Assembly: GCA_011009095.1 (NCBI GenBank)
Contig: VTPC01004777.1
Location: 35,937 to 99,936 of the forward strand
Length of the DNA stretch: 64,000 nucleotides
From: Ignelater luminosus
Lineage: Eukaryota; Arthropoda; Insecta; Coleoptera; Elateridae
Direction of reading: 5' to 3'
A program made the position numbers and the translations under genes. Positions 34,150 through 45,633 of this stretch are shown here, piece by piece (positions within the stretch are counted from its first letter, which is position 1; each line of letters starts with the position of its first letter). The notes beneath the pieces were generated by a model. That model searched no databases. It saw nothing but the letters and a program-made list of their open reading frames with translations, and had not been told where the DNA came from.

Positions 34150-35225
34150 TGTCGTTAATTCTTCCCTTAAAATTTATTCGGTTTTCGTCTTGTTCTATTG
34201 TTTCTTTTTGTTGATAATCATCACTTTTGTTTTTTCTGTGTTAATTTCCAGTTTCATGCTTTCTACATCTTCTGTCCATAGGTTTATGAGTTTTTGCATC
34301 TTTGTTTTGGTGGCAGCTATTAGTAACACATCATCTGCATAGAGAGGGTCACTCACTCTCATCGGTTTTATATTTCTGTATCCAATAATGGCATTCAGTT
34401 TGTTTCCTCGCTGTTTTACTCTCTTAATTATTTTATCCATGATAATTACGAACAACGGTCTCAGGCAATCGCCCTGTTTTAAGCTTCTTTTTATTTTAAA
34501 TCTTTTTGATGTCGTCCCTGCTATTTGTACCTTTATTCTCACCTTCTTATATGTGGATGTTAATACTTCAGTTGGCTTTCTTGATACTTATAAATCTTCC
34601 AAACTTTTCCATACTTCATTCCTATTTAATGTATTGAAAGCCGCTTTAAGGTCAATAGAAGTTAGAAATATCTCTTCTCTTTCCTCTATCTTTCGTTTTA
34701 TTATTCGTCTTATTATGTACATGTTAGTTTGTCTTCCCGGTCTAAATGCCGTTTGAGCATCTAGTTGAGTTTTTTCCCCACCTGCTTTCTTAATTTTTTC
34801 TCCAACACTCTTGTGTACAGTTTGAAGCCGACTTGTGCTAGGCAGATTGCTCTGTAGTTTTGACATTGTGTTTGCTCTCTTTTTTTAATGTATGGGGACT
34901 ATTACGTTTTCTTCCCATTCTTTTGGGAGCTTTTATGTATTCCAAACTTCTTTTACTATGATTCCTAACCATTGCATTCCCTTCCCTCCCATCCATTTGA
35001 TCATCTCTGGTGTTATATTATCAGCTTTCCTGGTTTGCCTCATTTAATCTTATGTACTGCTTCCTCCACTTCATCTTCCTTTATATCCTCGTCTTCCTCT
35101 ATTATTTCTTCTTCTCTTATTTTTTTCTTGTTCTTGTATTTCTTTGAGAATTTCCGAATAGTATTCATTCCAGGTTTGTAGTATTTCCTCCTGTTCAGTT
35201 TTTAATTTTCTTATTCCCCTTTAGT
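34150..35225 (-). mobile_element. LINE family A, minus-strand copy
   Basis: The same family as 6.94-8.64 kb. From high to low coordinates: an acidic linker; ITPEMIKWMGGKG (about 35008-34970); QTAFRPGRQTNMYIIRRIIK (about 34766-34707); SIDLKAAFNTLNR (about 34660-34622, RT motif A with its Asp present); SLKQGDCLRPLF; and YADDVLLIA (motif C intact, near 34345-34319). Two long frames, 34588-34866 and 34195-34542, are separated by a frameshift. The copy ends about where the C-terminal tail would begin, so it is 3'-truncated or interrupted by the composite repeat. Better preserved than the plus copy. Confidence 0.78.
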
Positions 35226-37160
35226 TGCTAGTTGATGTTTCTATTTAATGCTTAATGAGGGTTTGTGAATGAAGAATTTACCGTTCAGGGAATCTTTCTT
35301 CGAGAATACAGGTAGCTAAACCTGCATTACCATTTGGATGCAAGCATTAGGTTTTTTTTTATTTTGTTCTTTTATTAACTTCTTGTTAATGATTGTTGCA
35401 ATCAAGAAGGCACAGCAGTTGCATTTTAACAGGTGAAGTCAAATTATACCCCCCAAAGCCTCTTGTTAGTAACGAAAGTGGTATTTAGGCAGGTTAGTTT
35501 ATACTTAACCTGCATGTTGCTACTCCTGCTAATGCCCTGCCAAATAAATCTCGCATGCGTTTCTCAACGTAATTGGCAATAAATTGCAGTTTTCAATAAC
35601 AATTAACTGTAACCTTTGTTTGGGTTATTTAACAAAGACATTTGTAGGTAATAATGCAACTAATGTATCTAATCATGATAATGTTATATTAGCATGTTGA
35701 AATAAAATTTTGCAAAACATACCGCATACACATATGTAAATATAAGTTACATGCACATTTTTTACGCCCCTAATACGATAATTAATTTGTTACCCATTGA
35801 AACGCCCATAAGCATTTTTAATAGTAGAATGCGCTTATGATATCCTCACCTTACTTTCAGTTTCAATTAATCTTCTTCCTAAAATTACCTATTCCGTAAA
35901 GCAAAGAAAAATGATACGGTTTTACCGCAGATTGACCTTTTGTTTGCCTCTTTAAAATTATAACATTTCATGGTTGATAGAAAATAATAATTGCAAAGGT
36001 GCATTTACCTTGGAACTTGAAATGACTCACGATTTTTTTCTCTCTTCTCTTGAAGAGAATTCGCGGCCTCTGACCTCTTTTAATATATTAGTACGTTCAT
36101 ATTCGTTATGTTACAAATTATATTGGGCAATTCAACCTCATCTTTACGTATTTCTCCTCTAGCAAAACAAAAGCATTAAATCAGACAATGCGAACAATAT
36201 GAATCGATAAACAATCGTGATAGTAGACGTTATCAAGTCTAATCGCGTTAATAAATTAAATTATTAGCAAATTAAGTCATAAAAGATCTTTCACCTTTCT
36301 CATAATAATTTAAATAGCAACGAGACACGTTAAATGATCTTGTGTAATTTTCTAGCCTATTTTATTATTTTTTTGAAATTCTTTAAATGCTTTAATAAGT
36401 ATTAGATGAAGATATGTTAAATGTCAGCAAGTCAACTAGGAAATATATTTGTGTGACTGATGATCAAAACAGCAAACGGGTTAATAATAATTTATTTTCA
36501 ATAACTAGCAGTAGTGATTATACTTGATAAAAAGATTACAGAATGCGAGAGGTAGGCTGTAAGGATCATGTTACATTTTACAAAATCTTCATTCTGTTAG
36601 TTACAAACTTCAACTGGTATGTTAAAAGTAGGCAGGCGATGTATAAATTGCTTAAGGCTGAATCATATTTACATGTATTGCAAATTGTTAAACGAGCTTT
36701 ATTTCAAAATTAACCAAAGTTTTTCTAAGAATTAAGCGTGTCAGAATATTTGTTATGTGGGCGCAAAAATTAAATTTTGCATCATTGCCTTGTAATATCC
36801 AATCTTCATTGTTCATTTAATGTCTAAGAATTAAAATATGTTTACATCAAACAAGAATTTTGCGAATTCTGACAATGAATTTAATTTGGGTTATCCGTAC
36901 AAGTAGGTCATTGCATTTATTTTCCAATTATATCTCTTCAGATGTTGATATCCATCGATTTGCTGACCTACCCTACGTTTTTCTTCCTGTCTTCATAACC
37001 ATTAATGCCTAGAACTTGTGCAAATACCGTCAGTAAGTTCAATAATCAAGCAAGCATTGATGAAAATTATTTATTTGTTAAATCAAGCAATAAAACATAC
37101 TTGGCTTCATGGCACACTATGCAAAAGTATGTTTTTTTAGAATCTCACTAACAAATTACA
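35226..37160. other. AT-rich stretch, no recognisable gene
   Basis: No coding frame with a recognisable domain and no RNA gene was seen. Low-complexity AT sequence predominates. Confidence 0.45.
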
Positions 37161-37166
37161 TTTGAA

Positions 37167-37318
37167 TGTTCTAACATGTAAAATGTTTTAGTTTGCTATG
37201 TCAAAGTTTTATAACAAGATGTCAAAAGAATGTTTTTGTTAGAAGAAGTTTCCTGTTAGAATTATTTTGTGTTATTAATAAATAAAGTTTGAGTAAATTT
37301 CAAATAAAATAAATAACA
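37167..37318 (+). mobile_element. Putative Ty1/copia 5' LTR
   Basis: A TGTTCTAACA start at 37167 and an ATAACA end at 37318 give TGTT...AACA termini, with an AATAAA signal near 37279. The end is fixed by the adjoining primer-binding site; the start is the nearest plausible TG and is less certain. No matching 3' LTR was found downstream. Confidence 0.5.
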
Positions 37319-37333
37319 GGTTATGGGCCCAGG
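37319..37333 (+). other. Primer-binding site, copia type
   Basis: GGTTATGGGCCCAGG immediately follows the LTR. It matches the half-tRNA initiator-methionine primer site used by many copia elements. The position relative to the LTR and the gag-protease downstream agrees. Confidence 0.65.
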
Positions 37334-37399
37334 TCACGCGAAGTGTTTAAGTGAAGTTTATTTTGTTTAGAAGATACTGAACAAGTAGCTGAAGCAAGT

Positions 37400-37850
37400 A
37401 ATCTGTTTTGCACGTGGGAAAAGAAATCACATTGCTAAAGATTGCTACAATGACAGCAAAGGTAGTTGGCACACACAAAATAATGTTAAGGAAACAAAAC
37501 AAGTTGTGAAGATAAAACGGATTGCAGAAACAGAAGCTAGTATGGACGACGAAAGCTAAAAAGCACTGTGTATAAATAATACACAAGCAACTCACAGTAA
37601 ATATGTGTGGCTCATAGATTCTGGAGCAACAAATCATATAACCCCTCATAGATCATTATTTCAACACTTTCTGAAAGAAAATGACGGTGAAATGGAAACT
37701 GCTAATGGAGAAAAATTAAAAATAGAAAGTAGAAGTAATGTTCCATTGCGATTAAAAAATGAATGAGAAGGATGAAAAACTGAGTTATTTAATGTGCTGT
37801 TAGTACCTGAAATAGAAGACAATTTAATATCGATTAGCCCAAACTAGGAG
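37400..37850 (+). pseudogene. Ty1/copia gag zinc knuckle and protease relic
   Basis: A plus-strand reading gives CFARGKRNHIAKDCYND, a CCHC knuckle in which the second Cys is replaced by Arg. It is followed by KYVWLIDSGATNHITPHRSL, the copia protease active site (DSGA). The sequence continues as LFNVLLVPEIEDNLISI, typical of the protease end. In-frame stops interrupt it, for example near 37557 and 37762. Integrase and RT are absent; the relic ends at about 37850 against GC-richer sequence. Confidence 0.75.
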
Positions 37851-38218
37851 GAAGGATTGAAAATTATCTTTGAAAAAATGCATGCTGGACATTTGCGAAT
37901 CCTTGCTTTATTAAAAAACCAGAAAAAGTGGGCGACCGGCGAGAGTGACGCGGAGATGAGAATGGGAATTTGTGTTTGCGAGGCGAGCCAATCGTGGGTT
38001 TGGGTGCCGGAAGGAGAGTTTAGAGTAGCTCGTGTTTGGTGTACTCGCATCTTGATGACTTTTCTGGGTAAAGAGGGACGCGAGATTTAGCGGCTGGAAA
38101 TATTCAAGAAATATACAAGAAAAGGCGGGAAGTGAGAATGAAGAATGGGAGGTACGAGCTAGACATGCTGTTACTTTGTGTTTTGTCTCGCTTGGATAGT
38201 GTTGAGACGTCCGTGGTC

Positions 38219-38435
38219 TTGTGACGGCCGCTTTCGGCGGCCGCTTCTCGGACTTCGCCCCCGCGTTCACCTTTCCTCTCCTTCGGGCCACCTCCGGCGG
38301 CCCCGCATTGACCTTTACTCTTGTTCGGGCCGCCTTTGGCGGCCCCATCTAGAGTTTTACTCTCATTCCTGCCGCCTTCGGCGGCCCCACCTCAGGCTTC
38401 GCTCTCCTTCGAGCCGCGTTCGGCGCTCCATCTAG
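38219..38435 (+). repeat. 42-bp GC-rich tandem repeat with hairpin cores
   Basis: Units at 38285-38326, 38327-38368 and 38369-38410 are exactly 42 bp, with partial units on both sides. Each holds a GGCC-GCC-TTY-GGCGGCC type inverted repeat followed by a pyrimidine-rich stretch ending CTCTCCTTC. The 145-codon minus frame over this repeat (37911-38348) has no recognised domain. Confidence 0.8.
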
Positions 38436-38869
38436 AAAACACTAGAGAATGCAGAGGTAAACCTTAAAATTAATAACGTTTTTATTTATTAAATGATAGA
38501 CGTGAAATTTGCAGAGTATATAGGCAAAGTCCCTTTCTAACAGGATATTTTAAAGCCGATCGAATAACTTTCTCGTACGCTTACCAGTGGCGGGCAACTT
38601 TATTCGAATTTAGCAACTATTTTGAAACATTCTGTGTATACGGATGAAGATATCGTCAAGCAAAAATTGTTTGCTACTCTACTGACAATGGTCTTTTCGA
38701 CGCGGCAATAAGATCTCGTGTTGCTGCGCCCCCCTGAATTTTCCCCATTTAACCCAATGTAAAATAATAGAGAACGCAGAGATCTCTTGCAAGAGCTATC
38801 CTGCCGTTTTATATTCCTCCATCCGGATTGCTACAGCATTGACGTAACGACAAAGGTCTCCGCTACCTT

Positions 38870-40060
38870 TCTGCTTAAGAAAGAGGTTAATTAATCTATT
38901 AGGAAAGGCGTCAGTGACGTACAAAATCGGGATACATTTGTCACTTTTTGGGTCGTAGAAGATATTGCGAAACTAATTACTCTATAGGCATGAACAAACG
39001 GGGTCTGAACGATCCCCATTACAAAATCGGATCCATCGGTTACGGGGGGCCGGGCCAAATTATTCTCCCTTAAGAATCAGAATTTCTCCCATTTAAGTTT
39101 AATGTAGTTGGTGGATGTACCACTACCCAACGCATCGATAAGTGCTCCAGGTGGGGTTAAAGGAGGTCCCTGCCTTCCCTTTCTAAGATTTTTTTAATTG
39201 GAACGTGTGTAGTGGCTCTAAATTATACCAACGGTGTAGATTTTATCGCCCAATCTTCTTTTGTTTTGATACGGAGATCCATTTTGCACTAGTTTTGTTT
39301 TGTCCCTTTTTTGACTCGGAAGATGGCCTTTTTCGGGTTTCCAACACCAATACGAAATTTAAATCAATTGATGGGGCTGTCCATTGATAAAAACCGTTTC
39401 AATTAACACTCACGAATAAGGGCTCTTTGAAACGTCAAATATACATCATGTCGGTTTTTTTGGAATAACTGTACTGAGAAACAGTTGAAGACAGGTCGAA
39501 TCGCACCCATATGATAGCCTATACTCTAGCCTACACAACGAAAAAAGTCTCAAGTCGATACGATTCTTAATTCCCGAAGCACACCACAAAACTCCGTTTT
39601 GGTCTTCCGGGAGTGAAAGGAGAGAAACAAACGCACAGCTGCTCAGAAGCGTCGATTCTATATGGGATTTGAATACAAAGTGATTCGGGTAATTTAGAGC
39701 ATTTTCGTTGAAATTGGGAATTTACGGTCGAACCGGACCTGCACGGCGCCCGGGTTTAATTTCTGAGCGGTAATTGTTTTTGCTCAGAGGGTGCCCTGAG
39801 ATACCCTAAGTATGCCCCCTCCCAAACTCGTCGATTCCGGGCACTAAGGGCCACGCGATTTTTTGACGTTTGCTCCCAACCCTTTTACCGGGGAGGGGTG
39901 TGACGGTGCAAGGTCGCTATGGGGCCCAAGGGGGATGATATACTCAAAAATCAACGAAATCTGCCTGGTAGTTTTCGAGATCTCGAAAACGCGATTGCAG
40001 CGAGTTATGCTCGGGACGTTTTTCGCTTTTGCTGTTTGTGAATTCTCGGTTTTTAGATGG
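38870..40060 (+). repeat. Dispersed repeat family D, copy 2 (longest uninterrupted)
   Basis: Landmarks in order: CAAAATCGGATCCATCGGTT, GTGCTCCAGGTGGGG, TTTTGTTTTGATACGGAGAT, a TGATAAAAACCGTTTCAATT segment, TCCCGAAGCACACCACAAAA, CGGACCTGCACGGCG, CTTTTACCGGGGAGGGG and GGTAGTTTTCGAGATCTCG. The same order is found in the other two copies. The sequence is GC-richer than the surroundings and has no convincing coding frame. Confidence 0.7.
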
Positions 40061-40103
40061 GAAGCTTTGTGACAATTGCGTTTTATTTGTTTCTTTTGTT
40101 TTC

Positions 40104-40147
40104 AAAGAGAGGGAGGGCGAGAGAGAGAAAGAGAGGGAGAGAGAGAG
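40104..40147. repeat. GA-rich microsatellite
   Basis: Imperfect GAGAGAGGGA run of about 44 bp. Confidence 0.9.
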
Positions 40148-40262
40148 CATATATCTTGAAAGCGTCATCGTATCAATTTTGAATTTTTTCGTTTTTTAAT
40201 GGCCGACGACGGGAGGCTCGTTCAAACTACCCGGACACCTCCGCTTGTCATTTGTTTTTCGA

Positions 40263-40465
40263 TATGACGGATGCTTCATACCTCAGGAACGGCTGGTCCT
40301 ATCGAGATGGAACTTTGATTGTTAAGCGTGTCGGGACAATGGGTTTTTAAGGATCAGGACAGCACCGACCTTCTTTTGTTTTTTCCCCTAGATATCCAGT
40401 ATCTCAGGAGCGCTTGATTCTATCGAGATGAGACTTTGATTGTTAGGTGTGGTGAGAGAATAACT
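40263..40465 (+). repeat. Imperfect tandem duplication, period about 121 bp
   Basis: Two related blocks share CTCAGGA at 40282 and 40403, then CTATCGAGATG and ACTTTGATTGTTA. Confidence 0.65.
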
Positions 40466-40579
40466 TTGAAACAATCCGATTGTGTTTTATTTCATTAACA
40501 GGCGTCTATTTAAAAGAAATAGTCATAACTTGAAAATGCAGTTTTCGATTTTTAGGTTCCTTTCCGCGCATCCGTGCCA

Positions 40580-40925
40580 ATGTGTAGCGTAACGCGACGA
40601 ATTATCTGAAGACCTCCCTACGTTTCTAAAAGCATGACGTGATTCGAATTTTGAACTATTAATAATCTGTGGCTTATTTAATATATACGAGTATTTAGAG
40701 TAAATCTCCGGCAATTTCCTAGTGTTTTCCAGAATTTTCAGATGTTTAATAATATTATAAAAACCCTTGTGTGTAGAGATGAATTTTTGTATAATTACCG
40801 TAACGCCACGGATTATCTAAAGATTCTTCTACGTTTCTAATGACATGACGTAATCCATAATTAGAATTAATAATCTGCTGATTATTTTGTCTACTAGTGT
40901 TGAGAGTAAATTTTTCCCACAATAC
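40580..40925 (+). repeat. Imperfect tandem duplication, period about 211 bp
   Basis: Two blocks starting GTAACGC at 40589 and 40800 share ATTATCT, CTACGTTTCTAA, GCATGACGT or ACATGACGT, ATTAATAATCTG and GAGAGTAAA-like words. Confidence 0.65.
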
Positions 40926-42155
40926 AGAAGATATAGATATTGATGTAGAGAATTAATCAGCGGCGTCCAAAGATCACTATACTCGGTGTCTCTGCTGCAC
41001 TGGCAATACTGATAGAAAGAGATTTAAAAAATTATTTTAAATATTGAGAAACGCGAGAGATAAGAATAATTACCGTTAATTATATTAGCAAAACTAAATT
41101 TTATTAGCTGCGATTTGATTATATGCGTTTCCCTATTTCATCAATGGATACGAGAATTTATATAATGGGAAAAACAAACGACATCACTTACCATAATTTG
41201 TTTTCGCTTGTGCTTTTTTTAAATAGGCTTTTAAGATGTGTATGCAAAATATCCTGACTATTAAAATGAGAATTTGAGCAACATCTTTAAAAGAGACTTC
41301 CGCGGTATGTCGTTATTACCGAATCGAGAAATTTTGTCTGATGAGGATGAGAACTGTATCATTTCTTACGAAATGTCAGTGTGTGACTTAACGTTCTTAA
41401 GTACATTACATACATACCGTGGTAAAATAACAGTTGTAGTAATTTGTAATAAGTCACACCTGCAGCTGATTTCAACAAAATTAATTAGAATTTTTATTAA
41501 ACCAATCTTTTAAATAAAATTTAAATTTAAATGTAACTCTTAAACTGATTATTGATTAAGAATTAATTTTAGGTTAACATCACCTACATACCTACATTGT
41601 TTTTAATTGTGCGAGAATGTGATGCTTTATCTTCCGCAAACAGACTACTAGATACGGATGCGATTATGTTTTTTCATAACAATGATCCGCATAATAATAT
41701 CTTAATTAATAGTTTAACATTACTTTAATGATAAAAGTGAATTATATAATAAAAAAAAAGATTGTTGGTCTGTAGAAATTAAAACATCCTGCAAAAATTT
41801 TATTACAAAACAAATCATGAGAACTAAAAATTTCAATGTGCAGAACTTTTGAAATTATTATTACTTTTGTAATTACACTTTTTAACAATTAATAGGTAGC
41901 AATATGCAGGTTTGATTTATATAACAAACATTATAAATGAAATCTTTTAAAATAGCTGCAGTCATCAGCTTACTGTTATTAGATATGTAACTCGATAATT
42001 TTTAAAAATAAAGCAAAGAAAAAAGCAAAAAAGCAAAAAAGCTTGTTGTAGTTTCTATACTCGTTAGTTCAAAAGTATTTAGTATGCCGTGGAAATGTTT
42101 TTTTATAAAATCAAAAGCTAGACAAAAGCAGAACAAATGAACCCGTTTTGCTTCG
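40926..42155. other. AT-rich stretch, no recognisable gene
   Basis: No supported gene. A short frame at 41274-41513 has no recognisable domain. Confidence 0.4.
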
Positions 42156-42159
42156 GAGA

Positions 42160-42480
42160 GTCTTGCTATAAAAAGAAGAAAGAAAAACCGACGGTATCAG
42201 TATTATTTCCCGATCGTCATCTATTTTGATACGATACACACTAGGTTTTGTTTTTAATCTGTTTAGTTTTGAGGTTGGCGTTTTTTTCTAGACGCAACTG
42301 TAGGCAACCGATGGGGATTTTCACTGATACAAACCGTTTTGATTAAGTAATACAAACAACGGTGCTATAAAACTCCTAATGTACACCATCTCGATTTTAT
42401 CAAAATAGCTTTACAGAAAAAACAATTGAAGATCAGTCAACTGCCCCTATATTAAAACCTACATATTAAACCAGTGAAAA
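42160..42480 (+). repeat. Dispersed repeat family D, copy 3, 5' part
   Basis: Matches 39.24-39.53 kb: TTTTGATACGATACACACTAG, CTGATACAAACCGTTTTGAT, ACAATTGAAGATCAGTC and TGCCCCTATATTAAAACC have colinear counterparts. It is followed by the 159-bp satellite where copy 2 has almost nothing. Confidence 0.65.
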
Positions 42481-42539
42481 TGAAAGCATGATCATGACGA
42501 AATTTAAAATAAGAATAATAAATAAACAATAACATAATT

Positions 42540-43300
42540 TCGTCGAATATCGATTATCTCGAAACCTGTTCGAGATATCGAGATAGCGATTATGTATCTG
42601 TAACCGGAAGAAGATTCTAAATTGATTTCATATACAACATGTCCTGTAAAGTTACGGGAACATAGCAACAGATCAACAGACAAAGTCGAGAAATCGCCAT
42701 TTTCGATTTCGATTATCTCCAGAACCCTTCGAGATATCCAAATACCGATTATGTATCTGTAATCAGGAGACAATACTAAGTTGATTTTATGTATCACATG
42801 TCCTGTAAAGTTACGGGAACATGTCAACAGACCAACAGACAGATATGTCAAAAAATCGATAGTTTCGATCTCGATTATCTCGAAAACTATTTGAGATATA
42901 AAAATATCGATTATGCATCTGTAATCAGTAAAACATTCTAAATTGATTTCATATACAACATGTCCCCTAAAGTTACGGGAACAAGGCAACAGATTAACAG
43001 ACAATGTTGAAAAATCGCCCTTTTGAATCTCGAATATCTCAAAAAGTATTCGAGATATCCAAATACCGATTATGTATCTGTAATCAGAAGAAGATTTTAA
43101 GTTGATTTCATATACAACATATCCTGTAAAGTTACAGAAACATGGCAACAGACCAACAGACAGATCTCGAATATCTCAAAAAGTATTCGAGATATCGAAA
43201 TAATAATTATGTGTCTGTAATAACGAGACAATAATAAGTTGAATTTATATATTGCATGTCCTGTACAGTTACGGAAACATTACAACAGTCCAACAGAATA
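42540..43300 (-). repeat. 159-bp satellite array (about 5 units)
   Basis: The phrase TGTCCTGTAAAGTTACGGG, with variants, recurs at 42640, 42799, 42961, 43120 and 43257, giving spacings of 159, 162, 159 and 137 bp. Other unit words are CAACAGACCAACAGACA, TCGAGATATCC and CGATTATGTATCTGTAA. The length is a multiple of three in most units, so a 214-codon minus frame (42504-43148) stays open with a 53-residue period. I treat that frame as a by-product. Confidence 0.85.
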
Positions 43301-43329
43301 TACGAATTCAGAAACGAAATTTTTTAAAT

Positions 43330-44055
43330 TTCGTCTAGAAGGTTTCGTGTCTATACAATTTTCCGTTCCTGATATCCAGCACAAAACCTTCCATTTGTTT
43401 TTTGAGGAGATGGCAAGCAAAAAGAAAAGCGCCGTGGATAGTCTGTGATAGACTGTGCTCTGTTTTTAGTGTCAATCTTTTAAACTAAGATTTTCCCTTT
43501 GGGGCATTTTAAGTACGTATACCAAATTCCACCCTTCTAGCTTTTCTGGGTTTAGTTCTATATTTTTTCTCAAATCTGGAAACCTCCTAGTGCCGCCACT
43601 GACTAATGGAAAAAGTCTTTCTTGGTGGTTATAGTACACACGACTACTATGGAAACGAACACCCTAATCTGAGTCTCGATAACTTGCAAAAACCTCCACC
43701 ACATGTTTCCTGACGGATGCCTGTAAAAGCGGACCTCGAATTGGGTTAGCTCAAAACAACAGCAGCGAGTTTCCAAAATCGGTGCTCCTATTTTTCGATT
43801 TTGGGCTGTAAGATTCAGGCGGTTTTTTTTGACCTGTCGCTCTTTCCATCTACCAGTAAGGGGGTGACAGTACAGGATCCTTATTGGGCTCTCTCGCTGA
43901 ACACTTTTGTATTAAGGACACTTTTCTGATTCCCAAAAGCTTTTACTTCTTCATAGCGGACACGTTGGGCGTTATAGGGAGGTTTCACTGCAATATGCAA
44001 AGATTATCAAAATCGGCCTGGTGGTTTTTGAGATCTAGAGAATCTGTAATCAAAC
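43330..44055 (+). repeat. Dispersed repeat family D, copy 3, 3' part
   Basis: Continues the family after the satellite: CCGTTCCTGATATCCAGCAC corresponds to 26.43 and 39.57 kb. It goes on to a CTACCAGTAAGGGGGTGACA segment and ends CGGCCTGGTGGTTTTTGAGA at about 44013-44032. Confidence 0.65.
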
Positions 44056-44307
44056 TTTACCTTTAGCGTAAGCTGTAACGGAAGTTCAAGACTACCAAAA
44101 GTGATTCAGAAGTCGTTGATAAGCAGTAATGGGAGAAAAGGATTGCAGTAGTAAGAGACTTTATGTGTCATCCTGATACTAGCGATCTGACATATTCCAG
44201 CCGTATTACCGTAAAGAAAGCAAGATGTCTGTACAAAATACTATTGCGAATGCGTTGACTGCCGTCAGAATTTTACTAACTGTAAAATCACAACTTTGAG
44301 TCACTGT

Positions 44308-44600
44308 GGTACCTATGGCAAATAATCCATGACACTACTTTAATCGTACAAAAAGTACTTAAGAATTTAAAAATGAAGTTTCCATAATGTTATTAAATCC
44401 TGAAACAAAAACGCATGGAAATCTACTCTAAACACCCGTAGACACTAAATAACCAACAAATTATTAGTTCGACATTACGAATTAAGTGATGCACAAGAAT
44501 CTTTGATTACTAAAATTGAAGATAAATTGTCTTCAAGAGTCGGCTGAGAGTTGATCTGAAAAGCTTTAAGTGCAGTTTTAGTAATTATCTAAAGTAGAGC
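44308..44600 (+). repeat. Dispersed repeat family E, copy 1
   Basis: Shared with 56.79-57.19 kb: AATAATCCATGACACTAC, TTTCCATAATGTTAT, the LINE-tail segment GGAAATCTACTCTAAACACC (44415) and CTAAATAACCAACAAATTAT, and downstream GATTACTAAAATT and CTGAAAAGCTTT. The middle matches the 3' tail of LINE B. It may be a non-autonomous element using that LINE's tail. Confidence 0.6.
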
Positions 44601-45540
44601 AAAAAATGATGAATATCAAGAAGGCCAAAATGAATACCTAATTCAGAATTAGTGTATGCAGTAACTGTTGGAAATGTATCGATGATTCTTCATTCTGCTT
44701 CCTTTCTAAATACGTAGAAGAAAAAATAATTTTTCGGAAATCGGAAGATTGAGATTCAATTCGTGAGGAGACGGGGACAATTAATATGTCTTTGATTGCA
44801 TTATCCCTAGTCTTCATTATTTGATACTTAGCATTAAAATTTTATTTCTCGATGAAATTATTCCTTACCAAATCATACTGGAGAATCCCTTCATTTGATA
44901 GATTTGATCTTGTCTTCTCTGGAAAAAAAAGTCAAACAGAAACTTTTAACAACAGAAAACAAACGAAGTAGTCATTTAATCATTGTAATTGCTTTTTTTT
45001 ATATGGTGTAATTATGACAAATACAATATTTTTTTTATACTATTAAATCCTAAAAGAGAAACCTAATTTTAGAAAGATGATAACAATATAATAAACAAAA
45101 TAAAACTTCACATTTGTTTCGATCATATCATACGGGTGATTTTGTTTGGTTATTAAAAAAAAGACAATCAATTCTATCTAAACAAATGAATATTCAAAAT
45201 AAAATTTATTGTAATAAGGTTAATAGTAACAAGTTTTGGTTTTTATCTTTATTTTCTTGTGTTTATAAAACGAGAATTTCTAAACTTTATGCCCACTATT
45301 TACTAACTCTACCTCTTTAAGAATAATTTAAAACAGTGGAATCTCCTTTTTAGGAAATTAAAAAAGGCTTAAATCGTGGATTAAAATTTAAAAGGTCTCT
45401 TCTGGCGTTTTTTTTGCTTTTAATTAACTGAAAATATTTTGAAACGAAGACATCCTCGTAATCATCTCGACCTTGTCCTGCAGAGGTGATCTGATTTTAC
45501 CATACGTTCAAAAAATCACATTATAATTTTCGGTAGTGGG
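44601..45540. other. AT-rich stretch upstream of the cuticle gene
   Basis: No other gene was seen. The last few hundred bases may hold regulatory sequence for the cuticle gene, but no specific site is claimed. Confidence 0.35.
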
Positions 45541-45557
45541 GCCACCAGCGCCGTTCA

Positions 45558-45565
45558 TATAAATA
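45558..45565 (+). promoter_or_regulatory. TATA box of the cuticle protein gene
   Basis: TATAAATA lies about 30 bp upstream of a TCATTCG initiator-like word near 45588 and 76 bp upstream of the ATG at 45634. This spacing is typical of strongly expressed insect cuticle genes. Confidence 0.7.
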
Positions 45566-45633
45566 GAAAAAGTCGATCCACTATCATCATTCGATTTAAA
45601 CATACTAATCGATTCATTTTCACATTCACAAAA

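Noticed and set aside
37911-38348. 145-codon minus frame beginning MGPPKAARTRVKVNAG
   Set aside because: The first part is the 42-bp GC-rich repeat read backwards, and no domain or splice context supports a gene.
41336-41383. CTGATGAG...GAAA arrangement reminiscent of a hammerhead ribozyme
   Set aside because: No acceptable stem II immediately before GAAA and no stem III/I pairing was found by eye.
42504-43148. 214-codon minus frame with a 53-residue repeat
   Set aside because: Explained by a satellite unit of 159 bp; no start context, no domain, and the frame is lost in the shorter unit.
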